Part shown: positions 43,337 through 53,289 of the stretch, piece by piece | Layout of the letters: every line of letters begins with the position of its first letter | Numbering within the stretch: the stretch's first letter is position 1 | Origin: Fodinibius salsisoli | Lineage (GTDB): Bacteria > Bacteroidota > Rhodothermia > Balneolales > Balneolaceae | Length of the DNA: 64,000 nt | NCBI RefSeq assembly: GCF_026229185.1 | Contig: NZ_JAGGJA010000009.1 | Location: 62,001 to 126,000, forward strand | Direction: 5' to 3' | Made by a program: the position numbers and the translations under genes | Notes under the pieces: generated by a model | What the model saw: the letters and a program-made list of their open reading frames with translations, nothing else | What the model was told of the DNA's origin: nothing | Database searches by the model: none

Positions 43337-46309
43337 ATGAGGGATATATTAAGTCAATCGGGATTTACAAAAATGAATAGTAACCGAAATTATCATAACA
43401 GGATGTATATGAAAGGATTGGTACATAGTTTTCGGCTTTGGGCAAGCGGGGCAGTATTGCTGCTGCTTGTACTGGGTGGGGCTAATACGGCAGCTGCCCA
43501 GACCGAACAGGCTATTAGAGATAGCCTGAACCGTCAGACCCAGAAGCTGGATTCGCTAAGAGCACAAGGATACGATCTCATTTCGACGCAGCAATGGGAC
43601 CAAACCATAGCACTGCCGTGGGATGAGGTACAGGAAAAATATTCAACAGCCTCAACGGCTTCAGTTAGTGGCGATAAGCTGGGACGGCTCCCGCAGACCA
43701 ACTTGACTAATGCCCTAACAGGACAGCTGCCGGGTTTGATCGTGCAGCAGACCACCTCAGAGCCAGGGTTCAATACGGCCAGGCTGTGGGTGCGAGGTCT
43801 CTCTACTTTTGGAAATAGCAGCAGCAGGGTATTTGTGGATGGATACGAACGCAGCTTCCACCAGCTTGATCCTAATGAAATTGAATCAATTACCATCTTA
43901 AAAGATGCAGCCGCCAATGCCCAGTACGGCATCATGGGTGCGAACCGTACTATACTGGTGCGCACCAAACGCGGGGCCAGTGGGGGTACGAAAATTCGAT
44001 TTTCCACGGAAGCGGGGATACAAGAACCGTTGAGTATGCCCGATTTTCTGGGTTCGCACGATTATGCGGTACTTTATAATGAGGCCCTGCGCAATGATGG
44101 CCTCCCGGAACGCTTTGACAGCCAGGCCATTGAAGCCTATCGAACCGGAAGCGATCCCTTGCTGTACCCCGATGTGGACTGGCAGAACAAGCTGCTCAAA
44201 AACAGAACCACACAAAGTCGCCATAACTTTAATATCAGCGGCGGCAATGATGTGGCCCGATATTTCGTTTCACTCGGTTTGACAGACCAGCAGGGGTTGT
44301 TTAAACATGCCGATCTGAACGATGGGTTCAGCACGGCCAGCGATTATTCGCGTTACAATTTCCGTAGTAATGTTGATATCGACTTAGATGAGGCCACCTC
44401 TGTAACCTTGGATTTGGCTGCCCGTCTTGAAGAACGAAATACACCTGGAGATTTTGGGGTGCGAGGTAACCAAAATGCTCAGTTCTTTAATCCAATTTTT
44501 AATAACATCTCGACCTATCCGCCGGGGTTATTTCCCATGAGACTGGAAGGAGAAGACGGGGAAACGCTGATCGGGGGTAATGCCCAATATACCCAAAACC
44601 CTTATGGATTGATCACCAATACCGGGTATGTAGATAATAAATCCAATTTTTTCTTGGGCACAGTAGAAGTGAACCGAGAGCTGGACGGATTGCTGGAAGG
44701 TCTTTCGGCCATGGTCGGCTATTCGTTTGACTATTTCCACCGGCAGTCTATTTATCAACGGGCTGGATTCGCCGTTTACCAGCCGAATGGTGATGGAACT
44801 GTCAGTTCTTTTGGCAGTGAGGATCCGCTGTCCGGGAGGGGACAGAATGAGAGCCAGGATAATCGCTCTGCTTTCAGGGCGGGCTTAAACTACCAGAAGG
44901 GTTTTGACAACGCCAGCAGCTTTGAAGCAGGCTTGCAATACTATCAGTCTAAGCTGGCGCCGGCATATATCCCAGATCCTTTTGCCCAGCAGCTGTTGTC
45001 TTTTAACAGCCGCTACGTTCATAACGGCAAATACATCGGGCAACTGGCCGTCTCTTATTCCGGTTCTGAGAATTTTGCCCCGGGCGAACGATTCGGGTTC
45101 TTCCCGGTCGCCTCGGCAGCATGGATCATGTCTAAGGAAGACTTTTTGAGTGAAAATGAGACCATTGACTTCCTGAAGCTCCGTGCTTCCTTCGGTTTAT
45201 TGGGTAACGAAAATACGGGCGGCCGTCGCTATCCTTATACGGCTCTTTATGATAATGCCTCGGGTTCAACCTTCGGTGACCAACAGGGAGTTGGGGGAAT
45301 AGCAGAAGGAGCTTTGCCTAATCCTGATGCTACCTGGGAAACTGCCAAACAGGCCAATATCGGCATTGATTTAACGGCCTTTAATGAACGTCTCAACGTA
45401 TCGTTGGACGGCTTCTTTGAGCGGCGTGAAGATATCCTTTCATCCATCAGTTCTGTTCCAGACTTAATCGGGGCCACTTTACCGGCACAAAATGTGGGGA
45501 TTGTAGAAAATAAAGGTGTGGAGTGGGATGTAACATGGAGCCAGACTCATGAGGATTTCAACTGGTTTGTGCGTGCATTGGGTTCTTTTGCTCGCAACGA
45601 AATTGTGTACCAGGATGAGCCCTTCCGTGAAAACCCCTGGGAGTATCGCCGGGGACATTCGGTCGGGCAACCGTTTGGCCTGGTGGCTGAAGGTTTCTTT
45701 CAGGATGAAGCAGAGATCGCCAACAGTCCGGTGCAAACCTTTGGAGATGTGCAGCCCGGAGATATTAAATACCGTGATCTGGATGACAACGGTATTATTA
45801 ACGACCGTGATGTGCGCCCAATTGGTAATTCAGGTTTGCCAGAGTTGTACTATGGCGCGCAGTTGGGCTTCGAGTATAAAGGCTTTAGCCTGAGTGCGCT
45901 GTTACAGGGAACCGGCAGTCACGACTTTTTTATGCTGAACGGTGCCACCCGGGGGTTTGTCAACGCCCGCCCCACTGAATTTGTAATGAATCGATGGACA
46001 CCGGAAACAGCGGGCTCTGCAGACTACCCGCGGCTTACCACTGGTTCCAGTCCAAACAACTACCGGGCGTCTACGTTCTGGCTGCGCGATGCGCAGTATC
46101 TACGCTTGCGTCATGCTGAAATTGGCTACCGCCTTCCCGTGGAGTTTACCTCTAAATTCGGGGTGGATAACCTTCGAATATACGTTAACGGTTACAATCT
46201 GTTGACGTTTACGGATCTGGATAGTGTTGATCCTGAAAACCAGAGAGCCGGTATCAGTCAGTATCCGTTGATGAGAGTATTTAATCTTGGAATTAATATA
46301 GGGTTATAA
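43337..46309 (+). CDS. SusC/RagA-family protein, short form without STN or regulatory domain (second)
   Basis: A TonB-linked outer membrane protein of about 990 residues. The signal peptide lies around MKGLVHSFRLWASG and ends TAAAQ. A GTG at 43328 overlaps susD; ATGs at 43337, 43373 and 43409 are all possible. Unlike the upstream SusC it has neither STN nor the usual carboxypeptidase-like domain. After about 70 residues it goes straight into the plug (LTNALTGQLPGLIVQQTTSE; ITILKDAAANAQYGIMGANR). The barrel and terminal strand (VFNLGINIGL) are complete. It probably transports without signalling to FecR. The motif before the plug (SVSGDKLGRLPQTN) may act as a minimal linker. Confidence 0.92.
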   Translation: MRDILSQSGFTKMNSNRNYHNRMYMKGLVHSFRLWASGAVLLLLVLGGANTAAAQTEQAIRDSLNRQTQKLDSLRAQGYDLISTQQWDQTIALPWDEVQEKYSTASTASVSGDKLGRLPQTNLTNALTGQLPGLIVQQTTSEPGFNTARLWVRGLSTFGNSSSRVFVDGYERSFHQLDPNEIESITILKDAAANAQYGIMGANRTILVRTKRGASGGTKIRFSTEAGIQEPLSMPDFLGSHDYAVLYNEALRNDGLPERFDSQAIEAYRTGSDPLLYPDVDWQNKLLKNRTTQSRHNFNISGGNDVARYFVSLGLTDQQGLFKHADLNDGFSTASDYSRYNFRSNVDIDLDEATSVTLDLAARLEERNTPGDFGVRGNQNAQFFNPIFNNISTYPPGLFPMRLEGEDGETLIGGNAQYTQNPYGLITNTGYVDNKSNFFLGTVEVNRELDGLLEGLSAMVGYSFDYFHRQSIYQRAGFAVYQPNGDGTVSSFGSEDPLSGRGQNESQDNRSAFRAGLNYQKGFDNASSFEAGLQYYQSKLAPAYIPDPFAQQLLSFNSRYVHNGKYIGQLAVSYSGSENFAPGERFGFFPVASAAWIMSKEDFLSENETIDFLKLRASFGLLGNENTGGRRYPYTALYDNASGSTFGDQQGVGGIAEGALPNPDATWETAKQANIGIDLTAFNERLNVSLDGFFERREDILSSISSVPDLIGATLPAQNVGIVENKGVEWDVTWSQTHEDFNWFVRALGSFARNEIVYQDEPFRENPWEYRRGHSVGQPFGLVAEGFFQDEAEIANSPVQTFGDVQPGDIKYRDLDDNGIINDRDVRPIGNSGLPELYYGAQLGFEYKGFSLSALLQGTGSHDFFMLNGATRGFVNARPTEFVMNRWTPETAGSADYPRLTTGSSPNNYRASTFWLRDAQYLRLRHAEIGYRLPVEFTSKFGVDNLRIYVNGYNLLTFTDLDSVDPENQRAGISQYPLMRVFNLGINIGL

Positions 46310-46311
46310 AA

Positions 46312-47991
46312 ATGATGCGAATTAAGAAAAATATGTTAAGAATCGTTGCAGTACTGTTGGCTATAACCGCTACTTCCTGCGATGTGTCGAGTCCGCTGGA
46401 CCGTAATATTGTGGGAGACTTGGATAAAGAACGAGTATTCACGGACATGAACTTGACCTACGAGTTCGTAAATAATATATATTCCGTTCGTACGGATGGA
46501 TATACCCAGCCGGTAGGTGCCGCGATGCTGGCATCCGCTACGGATGATGCTTATTACTCTAACCAGTCTGGGGTTGTGCATTTTATGAATAATGACAGTT
46601 GGTCATCCACCTTTAATCCCGCGGATATTTGGGATGAAATGTACGAAGGCATCCGCAAGACCAATCTGTTTTTCGAGAATTCAGACCAGATGGTGCTGGA
46701 GGAAGGAGGATACCCCGTGCGTCACGGCGAAGAAACCGGTCAGGACGGAGGACTTATTACCGCCGAACAACTGAGGTCTCGTTTAACGGGAGAGGTTCAC
46801 TTCCTGCGTGCTTTTTTCTACTTTCAGCTGTTGAAGCGATATGGCGGCGTGCCGTTATATACCCAGACCTTCGATCTTGGGGAGTCCATTGATGCAACCC
46901 GTGCTTCTGCCGAAGAGACGGTATCGTTCATCATTGATGATTTGGATCAGGCGATTAATACTTTGCCGATGAACTACGATCATTATACGGCCAACCGGGG
47001 ACGGGCAACGACACCCATGGCTATGGCTCTTAAAGCACAGGTTCTGCTCTGGGCCGCCAGTCCATTGCATAATCCTTCGGGCGATACCCAGAAGTGGGTG
47101 GATGCCGCTGAGGCAGCTAAAGCTGTGATGGACCTGGGGGTCTATGAGCTGGATTCCGATTATAAAAGTGTCTTTGTACGAAATTTGGATAGTCCGGAAA
47201 TTATATTTTCTCTTCGCAGTGGTCCAACTAACGTTATTGAACAGGCTCATACCCCGGTGGGATACGAAAGCGGGGGCGGAGGGATAAATCCCACGCAGGA
47301 CCTGGTGGACGCCTATGAAATGGCCAACGGTGAATCCTTTGACTGGGATAATCCGACGCACGCTGCTGACCCTTATGCCAACCGCGATCCCCGCTTTTAT
47401 ACATCCATTCTGCATAACGGTGCACAGTGGAGAGACCGTGCTGTAGAAACCTATGTAGGCGGCCAGGATGGTGAAGGCGTACAGAACGCTACTTTGACCG
47501 GTTACTATATGGGTAAATTCCTGGACCCTGATCTGGATCTGCTGCGTAATCAGACCAGTGTCAAAAACTGGGTCATTTTGCGATATGCAGAGATATTACT
47601 CGGTTATGCCGAAGCACAGAACGAAGCAGTTGGTCCGGACCAGTCGGTCTACGATGCGGTGAATGCAGTGCGAAGCCGGGTGGGAATGCCCGACCTTCCG
47701 ACCGGGCTTTCTCAGGAGCAAATGAGACAGCGTATCCGTCACGAACGCCGTATTGAATTTGCTTTTGAAGGTCAGCGATTCTTCGATGTGCGCCGCTGGG
47801 ATATCGGTACTGATACATTTGACGGGCCTATTCGCGGGGTGCGTATTACCGAGGAGGGCGAAGGCAACTATAATTACAATATTATTGAACTGCAGAATCG
47901 TGTTTACACAGAAAAAATGAATCTGTTCCCTATTCCGCAGTCCGAAATTAATAATACGGATGGCGTATTAACGCAAAACCCGGGATGGTAG
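46312..47991 (+). CDS. SusD/RagB-family lipoprotein (second)
   Basis: A 559-residue SusD-type nutrient-binding lipoprotein, partner of the short SusC whose stop is 2 bases upstream. The lipobox is ITATSC (Cys about 24). Family blocks include RLTGEVHFLRAFFYFQLLKR, ALKAQVLLWAASPLHNPSGD, MRQRIRHERRIEFAFEGQRF and the terminal FPIPQSEINNTDGVLTQNPGW-type ending (PIPQSEINN, then LTQNPGW). ATG at 46312 or 46315 are equivalent choices. Confidence 0.95.
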   Translation: MMRIKKNMLRIVAVLLAITATSCDVSSPLDRNIVGDLDKERVFTDMNLTYEFVNNIYSVRTDGYTQPVGAAMLASATDDAYYSNQSGVVHFMNNDSWSSTFNPADIWDEMYEGIRKTNLFFENSDQMVLEEGGYPVRHGEETGQDGGLITAEQLRSRLTGEVHFLRAFFYFQLLKRYGGVPLYTQTFDLGESIDATRASAEETVSFIIDDLDQAINTLPMNYDHYTANRGRATTPMAMALKAQVLLWAASPLHNPSGDTQKWVDAAEAAKAVMDLGVYELDSDYKSVFVRNLDSPEIIFSLRSGPTNVIEQAHTPVGYESGGGGINPTQDLVDAYEMANGESFDWDNPTHAADPYANRDPRFYTSILHNGAQWRDRAVETYVGGQDGEGVQNATLTGYYMGKFLDPDLDLLRNQTSVKNWVILRYAEILLGYAEAQNEAVGPDQSVYDAVNAVRSRVGMPDLPTGLSQEQMRQRIRHERRIEFAFEGQRFFDVRRWDIGTDTFDGPIRGVRITEEGEGNYNYNIIELQNRVYTEKMNLFPIPQSEINNTDGVLTQNPGW

Positions 47992-48012
47992 AATAAATTA
48001 GAGGTTAAAACT

Positions 48013-48954
48013 ATGTTACAGATGAATAAACTTTTTCGCTATTTCAGCTTTGCATCCGTTGCCGTTCTACTCATGTTTACTGCATGTGATCCGGCGGGGA
48101 GCGGTACCGATATTGAAAATCCTGAACAATACAAGCAAGTGTACATGCCGCAGGCCAATAGTATGCCGGCTGAGGAAATACTAATTCTCAAAGATGAGGT
48201 TCAAAACATTACCTATGGAGCCGGCTACGGCGGTCCGTCGGCACCAGCCAGTGATATCAAGGTAAGCTTTGAATTCACTCCGGCACTGGCCGACTCCTTT
48301 AACGAAGCGCAGGGAACCGATTACCCGTTAATTCCGGAGCAGGCTTTTGAAATGGAGGCAAGCTCCGCTGTTATTCCTGCAGGAGAGCGTGCTTCTGCCC
48401 CTCTTAAATTGCGGGTAAATCCTTACGGAAGCTTAGAGTTGGATCAACCTTATCTGCTTCCTTTAAGCATGAGCAGTATAGAGGGAGGGTATATTGTGAA
48501 TCCGGACCTGGAAACAACCTATTTCTTACTCACTGCTTCGCTGGATTTCCTGGATCGTTCCGGCTGGTCGGTTGTGGAGGTTTCTTCAGAAGAGGTGAAT
48601 TCTCAAGGTGCTTCGACTTTGGATGGAGACGTCAATACTTTTTGGCATACGGCATGGTCGCAGTCACAACCTGATTACCCACATCATATCATAGTGGATA
48701 TGAAGAACATGCAAACAATTGGTGGTTTCCAAATTACTAATCGTCAAAATGATAGCCGGGGTATGACGCGCATCCGGTTGGAGGGGAGTACCGATGGTGA
48801 AACGTGGACCAGTTTTGGAGAGTTCGATTTCGAACAGATCAATGATCCACAACGGTATTTTATAGAGTCGAATCCGAAAATCCGATATTTCAAGCTGGTA
48901 GCTCTGGAAGGCCCCAATTTCTTTACCTTTGTGTCTGAAATTGAAGCTTTTTAG
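48013..48954 (+). CDS. DUF1735 plus discoidin-domain surface lipoprotein
   Basis: A 313-residue lipoprotein (lipobox LMFTAC, Cys about 25). The N-terminal half resembles DUF1735 (VYMPQANSMPAEEILILKD onward), often found as a surface glycan-binding protein after SusD genes. The C-terminal half (about residues 185-313) is an F5/8 type C (discoidin-like) domain: GWSVVEVSSEEVNSQGAS, FWHTAWSQSQPDYPHHIIVD and IRLEGSTDGETWTSFGEF. The same kind of domain occurs in the two metallopeptidases encoded at 53290 and 55103, suggesting they bind a common target. It follows the second susD by 21 bases. Confidence 0.85.
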   Translation: MLQMNKLFRYFSFASVAVLLMFTACDPAGSGTDIENPEQYKQVYMPQANSMPAEEILILKDEVQNITYGAGYGGPSAPASDIKVSFEFTPALADSFNEAQGTDYPLIPEQAFEMEASSAVIPAGERASAPLKLRVNPYGSLELDQPYLLPLSMSSIEGGYIVNPDLETTYFLLTASLDFLDRSGWSVVEVSSEEVNSQGASTLDGDVNTFWHTAWSQSQPDYPHHIIVDMKNMQTIGGFQITNRQNDSRGMTRIRLEGSTDGETWTSFGEFDFEQINDPQRYFIESNPKIRYFKLVALEGPNFFTFVSEIEAF

Positions 48955-48960
48955 GAGTAA

Positions 48961-49026
48961 TAGAGAATCTTTATAAAACTACTATCCGTAATCCCGGTTC
49001 GCCTTCAAGCGGATTGGGATTCTCTA
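48961..49026. terminator. Nested inverted repeat after the SusCD operon
   Basis: TAGAGAATC (48961-48969) pairs with GATTCTCTA (49018-49026). An inner AATCCC/GGGATT pair and a CGC-CTTCAA-GCG hairpin lie between them. It is followed by TAGTAGTATATTTCC without a clear T run. It may end the SusCD transcript or attenuate the next gene. Confidence 0.5.
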
Positions 49027-49127
49027 TAGTAGTATATTTCCTTTCCCAATCGAGAAGGGGATTTTATTTTTTGTACTTTGAATCGACTGTAAGTGTTGGC
49101 TTAGGTGATTGTTAAATAAGTTTTTAT

Positions 49128-52100
49128 ATGGATAGAACTGGACTTGTAGCCTTAATTACTTATAAAAGAATATTCGTCCGATGCCTGTATCTGATGATAT
49201 GCGTGGTAATATTATCGACCTGTACACCGCCTTCCCAACCAGAATTGCAGTGGCAGCAGGAAGAAGGCTATCGCTGGGCCGAGCTACAGCCTGAAAAAGA
49301 TGGGACAGTAGGCTTTGAATATATTAGTTCTGCAACCACGAATATTGAATTTGCCAATGAAGTAAGCACCGACAGTATTCGTAAAAATCGTCACTATTTG
49401 AACGGTTCCGGCGTGGCAGCGGGTGATATCGATGGCGATGGGTTGGTAGATCTCTATTTTGCCAGTCTTGAAGGTCCCAATAAACTCTATAAGAATATAG
49501 GCGGATTTGAATTTAAGGATATCACCGAGCAGGCCGGGGTTGCTCATGAAGGGTATAATTCTACCGGTGTTGTGCTTACTGATGTGACCGGAGACGGATT
49601 TCCGGATCTATTGGTAACTTCTCTGACAAAGACTAATGAGCTCTATATTAATGACGGCAAGGGACATTTTTCTCTTAAAAAGGATAGTGGATTAGGGAAA
49701 AGTAAAGGATCCAAAACGATGACGCTGGCAGATATCAACAGTGATGGACTATTGGATTTATATATTACAAACTACAAGCTGCGCACCGTTCGTGACCTCT
49801 ACAGTACCGAAGAGCTTGACTATGATAACACGGTAACAATCAAAGATGGCGAGCTCATCGTTAATCCACCATTTGATGAATATTACACCGTCATTGAAAC
49901 GGAAGGTGGGCCATATATGAATGAAGTTGGGACCTCTGATGAACTCTATATTAATCAGGGAGAGGGGAGCTTCAAAAAAACAAATTCGAAGGACTATTTT
50001 TTGAACCAGGATGGGGGACCAACAGAGCTTCCCAGAGATTGGGGCTTGACAGCCAAGTTTCAGGATGTGACAGGTAATGGAGAGCCAGATTTATATGTAG
50101 CAAATGACTTCTGGACACCCGATCGGTTCTGGATTAATCAGGGGGATGGAACCTTTCAAGCACTTAACCCAGAGGCGAATCCCAACATTAGCTTTGCTTC
50201 TATGGGGGTGGACTTTTCGGATATCAATAAGGATGGGCATCTTGATTATATAACCACAGAAATGTTGAGCCAGAGCCACCGGATGAGAATGCGTCAGTTT
50301 GCGGAACATCTTGAAAAGCGTAAAGGACATATACTATATAATAGAAACTCGCTCTATCTGAACCGTAGGGACACCACCTTTGCACAGATTGCCCACTACA
50401 GCGGATTGGAAGCGAGTGAGTGGTCATGGGCTACCTATTTTATGGATGTTGATCTGGATGGCTATGAGGATGTCGTTATTGCTACCGGCTTCGCTTACGA
50501 TTACCAGGATATGGACACGCAGATAAAACATAGTGGCGAAGGGCAATCGTTAGGTCGGGGCAAGGGAGATGTGTTAGATTATCCGCCGCTAAAATTGAAA
50601 AATAAGGCCTTTAGAAATAATGGAGACCTTATGTTTTCTGATGTAAGTACAGAATGGGGCTTTAAAACGGAAGATGTTTCTATGGGAATGGCGCTCGCAG
50701 ACCTTAATAATGACGGGGACTTGGATTTAATAATGAATCGGTTTAATGATACACCTGCTGTGTATGAAAACCAAGCGGGTGCGCCCCGGATTGCAGTTCG
50801 TTTGAAAGGACAGTCTCCCAATACTGCAGGAATAGGAGCAAAAGTGCAACTTAAAGGTGGTCCCGTGCCCCAAAAAAAAGAGATAACGGCCGGTGGAAAT
50901 TATTTATCTGACTCTCAAAAGCAAGTAGTATTTGCTGCTCAAGAAGACGACTCTACTCAGATTTTGGTTGTGACTTGGCGAGACGGTGAGAAAAGTGTTA
51001 TTAGAAATGTAAAGGGCAATAGAATTTATGAGGTTTATGAATCAGGAGCCGTAGAGCCTTCAGGAAGTAGCGAGATTGATACTGTAACGCATGCTCCCAT
51101 TTTTGCGGATGAGTCTGATTTAATTAGCCATACTCATCATGAAAATGAATATGATGAGTTTCGATTCCATCCATTATTACCCAAAAAACTAAGCCGGCAG
51201 GGCCCGGGAGTAGCATGGGTTGATGTTAACGAGGATGGATTGGATGACCTGATCATAGGATCTGGTAAAGGAAGCGCAACGGATGTTTTTCAAAATACAG
51301 GCAATGGTTTCAAAGAGATACAGGTAGATCAATTAACAGATGAGGCGCCGGGCGATCAAACGTCTATCATTAGCTGGTCTACCGATAAAGAAACAAATAT
51401 TGTAGTTGGTAGTGCTAATTATGAGCAAGGAGATCCAAACGTTCCTTCGGCTTATATTTATGGCTTCTCTTCTGGTGGTAATGTAAGTAGTCAAGCTAAA
51501 ATACCCGGGGTGTTGTCAACGACCGGGCCTATAGCAGCTGCGGATTATAATGGGGATGACTGGATAGATTTATTTATTGGTGGTCGCTTTAAGCCGTTAC
51601 AGTACCCCAAAAATGCAACAAGCAGATTGGTAATTAATAATGGCGGAGAGTTTCAGTATGATGCCCGCAATACGCAGCTTTTTTCGGATATAGGGCTGGT
51701 AACAGGAGCTGTTTTTACGGATTTTGATTCAGACGGCGACCCAGATCTTTTATTAAGTATGGAATGGTATCCATTGAAATTATTTGAAAATGATGATGGA
51801 GTTTTCAACGAAATAACAAAAGAAGTCGGTTTGGATCAATGGTCAGGTTGGTGGAATGGCATTGCCACCGGAGATTTTAATAACGATGGGCGGCCGGATA
51901 TTGTAGCTACCAACCTGGGCTTAAACAGTCCGTACCAGATTGATGAAGAGCATCCGCCGCGGATGTACTACCAAGATTTTAATGGAGACGGCAAGCTGGA
52001 TATTGTGGAAGCCTATTATGATAGGGCAAGCAACGAATATGTGCCCAGAAATAAACTATATGATTTTGACTCGATGCCATCTATCCTGCGGAACGTGCCA

Positions 52101-52823
52101 TCACACCGAGCCTATGCTAAAGCTTCTGTAGGCGAAATTTTTGGCCGTAATTTTGCTAACATTCCCTACAAGGAAATCAAGACATTAAGACAAACGGTAT
52201 TCTTAAATACAAGCGATGGTTTTAAGGCCCACCCGCTTCCGGCTGAAGCCCAGTTTACATCAGCTTCGTATGTCGGGGTAGCTGACTTCAATAACGATGG
52301 AAATGAGGATCTTTTCTTAGGTCAGAATAATTTTTCATTTCGAAAATCAACACCGCGACTGGATGCAGGCAGAGGATTATTATTGCGGGGGGATGGACAG
52401 GGGCAATTTTTGCCTGTATTGGGCACGAAAAGCGGAATTAAAATATATGGAGAACAGCGTGGCGCAGGATTTAGTGATTTCAATGAAGATCGCAAGGTTG
52501 ACTTGGTTATATCCCAAAATAGTGGACAGACCAAAGTATACGTGAATCAAACCAAAAAGCCAGGCATCAGTATCCGGTTAGTTGGTCCGGAAAGTAACCG
52601 CGATGCTATAGGATCGAGTATCCGTATTGTTTATCAGGATGGGAGTAAGGGTCCTCGTAGAGAGATACAGGCTGGCTCGGGGTATTGGTCGCAAAACAGC
52701 AAAGTTCAGGTGATGGGTACAAGCAGAGAGCCGGATAAAATTCAAATTACCTGGTTTGATGGCACAACAACATTGGTCAATGTATCAGAAGATCAAGAGA
52801 ACGTTATATACTATTCTAAATAA
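49128..52823 (+). CDS. FG-GAP/VCBS-repeat lipoprotein with UnbV/ASPIC domains (CRTAC1-like), second
   Basis: A 1231-residue paralogue of the protein encoded at 928. The lipobox is VVILSTC near Cys33. FG-GAP calcium loops include DIDGDGLVDLYF, DINSDGLLDLYI, DVDLDGYEDVVI, DLNNDGDLDLIM, DFDSDGDPDLLL and DFNNDGNEDLFL. UnbV/ASPIC blocks occur around residues 555-620 (NTAGIGAKVQLKGG; VTWRDGEKSV) and again at the C-terminus (DAIGSSIRIVYQDG; ITWFDGTTTLVNV). A second ASPIC block distinguishes it from the first protein. It lies between the SusCD operon and the metallopeptidases and is presumably a surface scaffold or binding protein. Confidence 0.88.
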   Translation: MDRTGLVALITYKRIFVRCLYLMICVVILSTCTPPSQPELQWQQEEGYRWAELQPEKDGTVGFEYISSATTNIEFANEVSTDSIRKNRHYLNGSGVAAGDIDGDGLVDLYFASLEGPNKLYKNIGGFEFKDITEQAGVAHEGYNSTGVVLTDVTGDGFPDLLVTSLTKTNELYINDGKGHFSLKKDSGLGKSKGSKTMTLADINSDGLLDLYITNYKLRTVRDLYSTEELDYDNTVTIKDGELIVNPPFDEYYTVIETEGGPYMNEVGTSDELYINQGEGSFKKTNSKDYFLNQDGGPTELPRDWGLTAKFQDVTGNGEPDLYVANDFWTPDRFWINQGDGTFQALNPEANPNISFASMGVDFSDINKDGHLDYITTEMLSQSHRMRMRQFAEHLEKRKGHILYNRNSLYLNRRDTTFAQIAHYSGLEASEWSWATYFMDVDLDGYEDVVIATGFAYDYQDMDTQIKHSGEGQSLGRGKGDVLDYPPLKLKNKAFRNNGDLMFSDVSTEWGFKTEDVSMGMALADLNNDGDLDLIMNRFNDTPAVYENQAGAPRIAVRLKGQSPNTAGIGAKVQLKGGPVPQKKEITAGGNYLSDSQKQVVFAAQEDDSTQILVVTWRDGEKSVIRNVKGNRIYEVYESGAVEPSGSSEIDTVTHAPIFADESDLISHTHHENEYDEFRFHPLLPKKLSRQGPGVAWVDVNEDGLDDLIIGSGKGSATDVFQNTGNGFKEIQVDQLTDEAPGDQTSIISWSTDKETNIVVGSANYEQGDPNVPSAYIYGFSSGGNVSSQAKIPGVLSTTGPIAAADYNGDDWIDLFIGGRFKPLQYPKNATSRLVINNGGEFQYDARNTQLFSDIGLVTGAVFTDFDSDGDPDLLLSMEWYPLKLFENDDGVFNEITKEVGLDQWSGWWNGIATGDFNNDGRPDIVATNLGLNSPYQIDEEHPPRMYYQDFNGDGKLDIVEAYYDRASNEYVPRNKLYDFDSMPSILRNVPSHRAYAKASVGEIFGRNFANIPYKEIKTLRQTVFLNTSDGFKAHPLPAEAQFTSASYVGVADFNNDGNEDLFLGQNNFSFRKSTPRLDAGRGLLLRGDGQGQFLPVLGTKSGIKIYGEQRGAGFSDFNEDRKVDLVISQNSGQTKVYVNQTKKPGISIRLVGPESNRDAIGSSIRIVYQDGSKGPRREIQAGSGYWSQNSKVQVMGTSREPDKIQITWFDGTTTLVNVSEDQENVIYYSK

Positions 52824-53289
52824 GAGGGATATAATAGGTAAATCAATATCCATACAACCGGGAAAGCTTCTATAATTGTGTTCTATCTTCTTCCTGATAG
52901 AGATTAAATTTAAAAGAATATTGATTGCCCGTAATATAATCTGAAGGCTCAGATAGGTATCACCCCGAGAGGTTAAGTACACATGCTTGAAGCTCAAGTA
53001 TAGATGTAGATAAAAGGTATAAGCATGAACGTTTATACGAGCAAAGACGCCTGTCTATACATAGACTGATCGCTTCCGCAAGATAAAAATAATACGGGAT
53101 GTTACCGTGATTTTTAAATTTCTTTTAAAAATTGCTCCTGTTTGTCACAGAGGTACAATTCTGAAGTGTAATAGCTTATAGAAGATATTTAGAAATAAAG
53201 AAGGGGGGCAAGGAGCGGCTGGATTATCGGTTGCCTTTTATACCCTGGATATATTTACATGTTAAATTATTCATTTTAGTATTAATATT
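52824..53289. other. Intergenic region before the metallopeptidase genes
   Basis: This 466-base gap has no supported gene. It contains a perfect 14-base palindrome, GTCTATACATAGAC (53053-53066), a small hairpin TCTATC/GATAGA (52882-52901) and the ECF-promoter-like motif at 53141-53191. Confidence 0.5.
53141..53191 (+). promoter_or_regulatory. Shared upstream motif, candidate ECF sigma promoter (copy 2)
   Basis: TTTGTCACAGAGGT and TAGCTTATAGAAGAT with the same internal spacing as the copy before fecR at 36973. It lies about 100 bases before the first metallopeptidase gene and could place the peptidases under the same sigma/FecR system as the SusCD genes. Confidence 0.6.

Noticed and set aside
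46855-47415. 186-residue minus-strand ORF
   Set aside because: It is a shadow of the second SusD gene.
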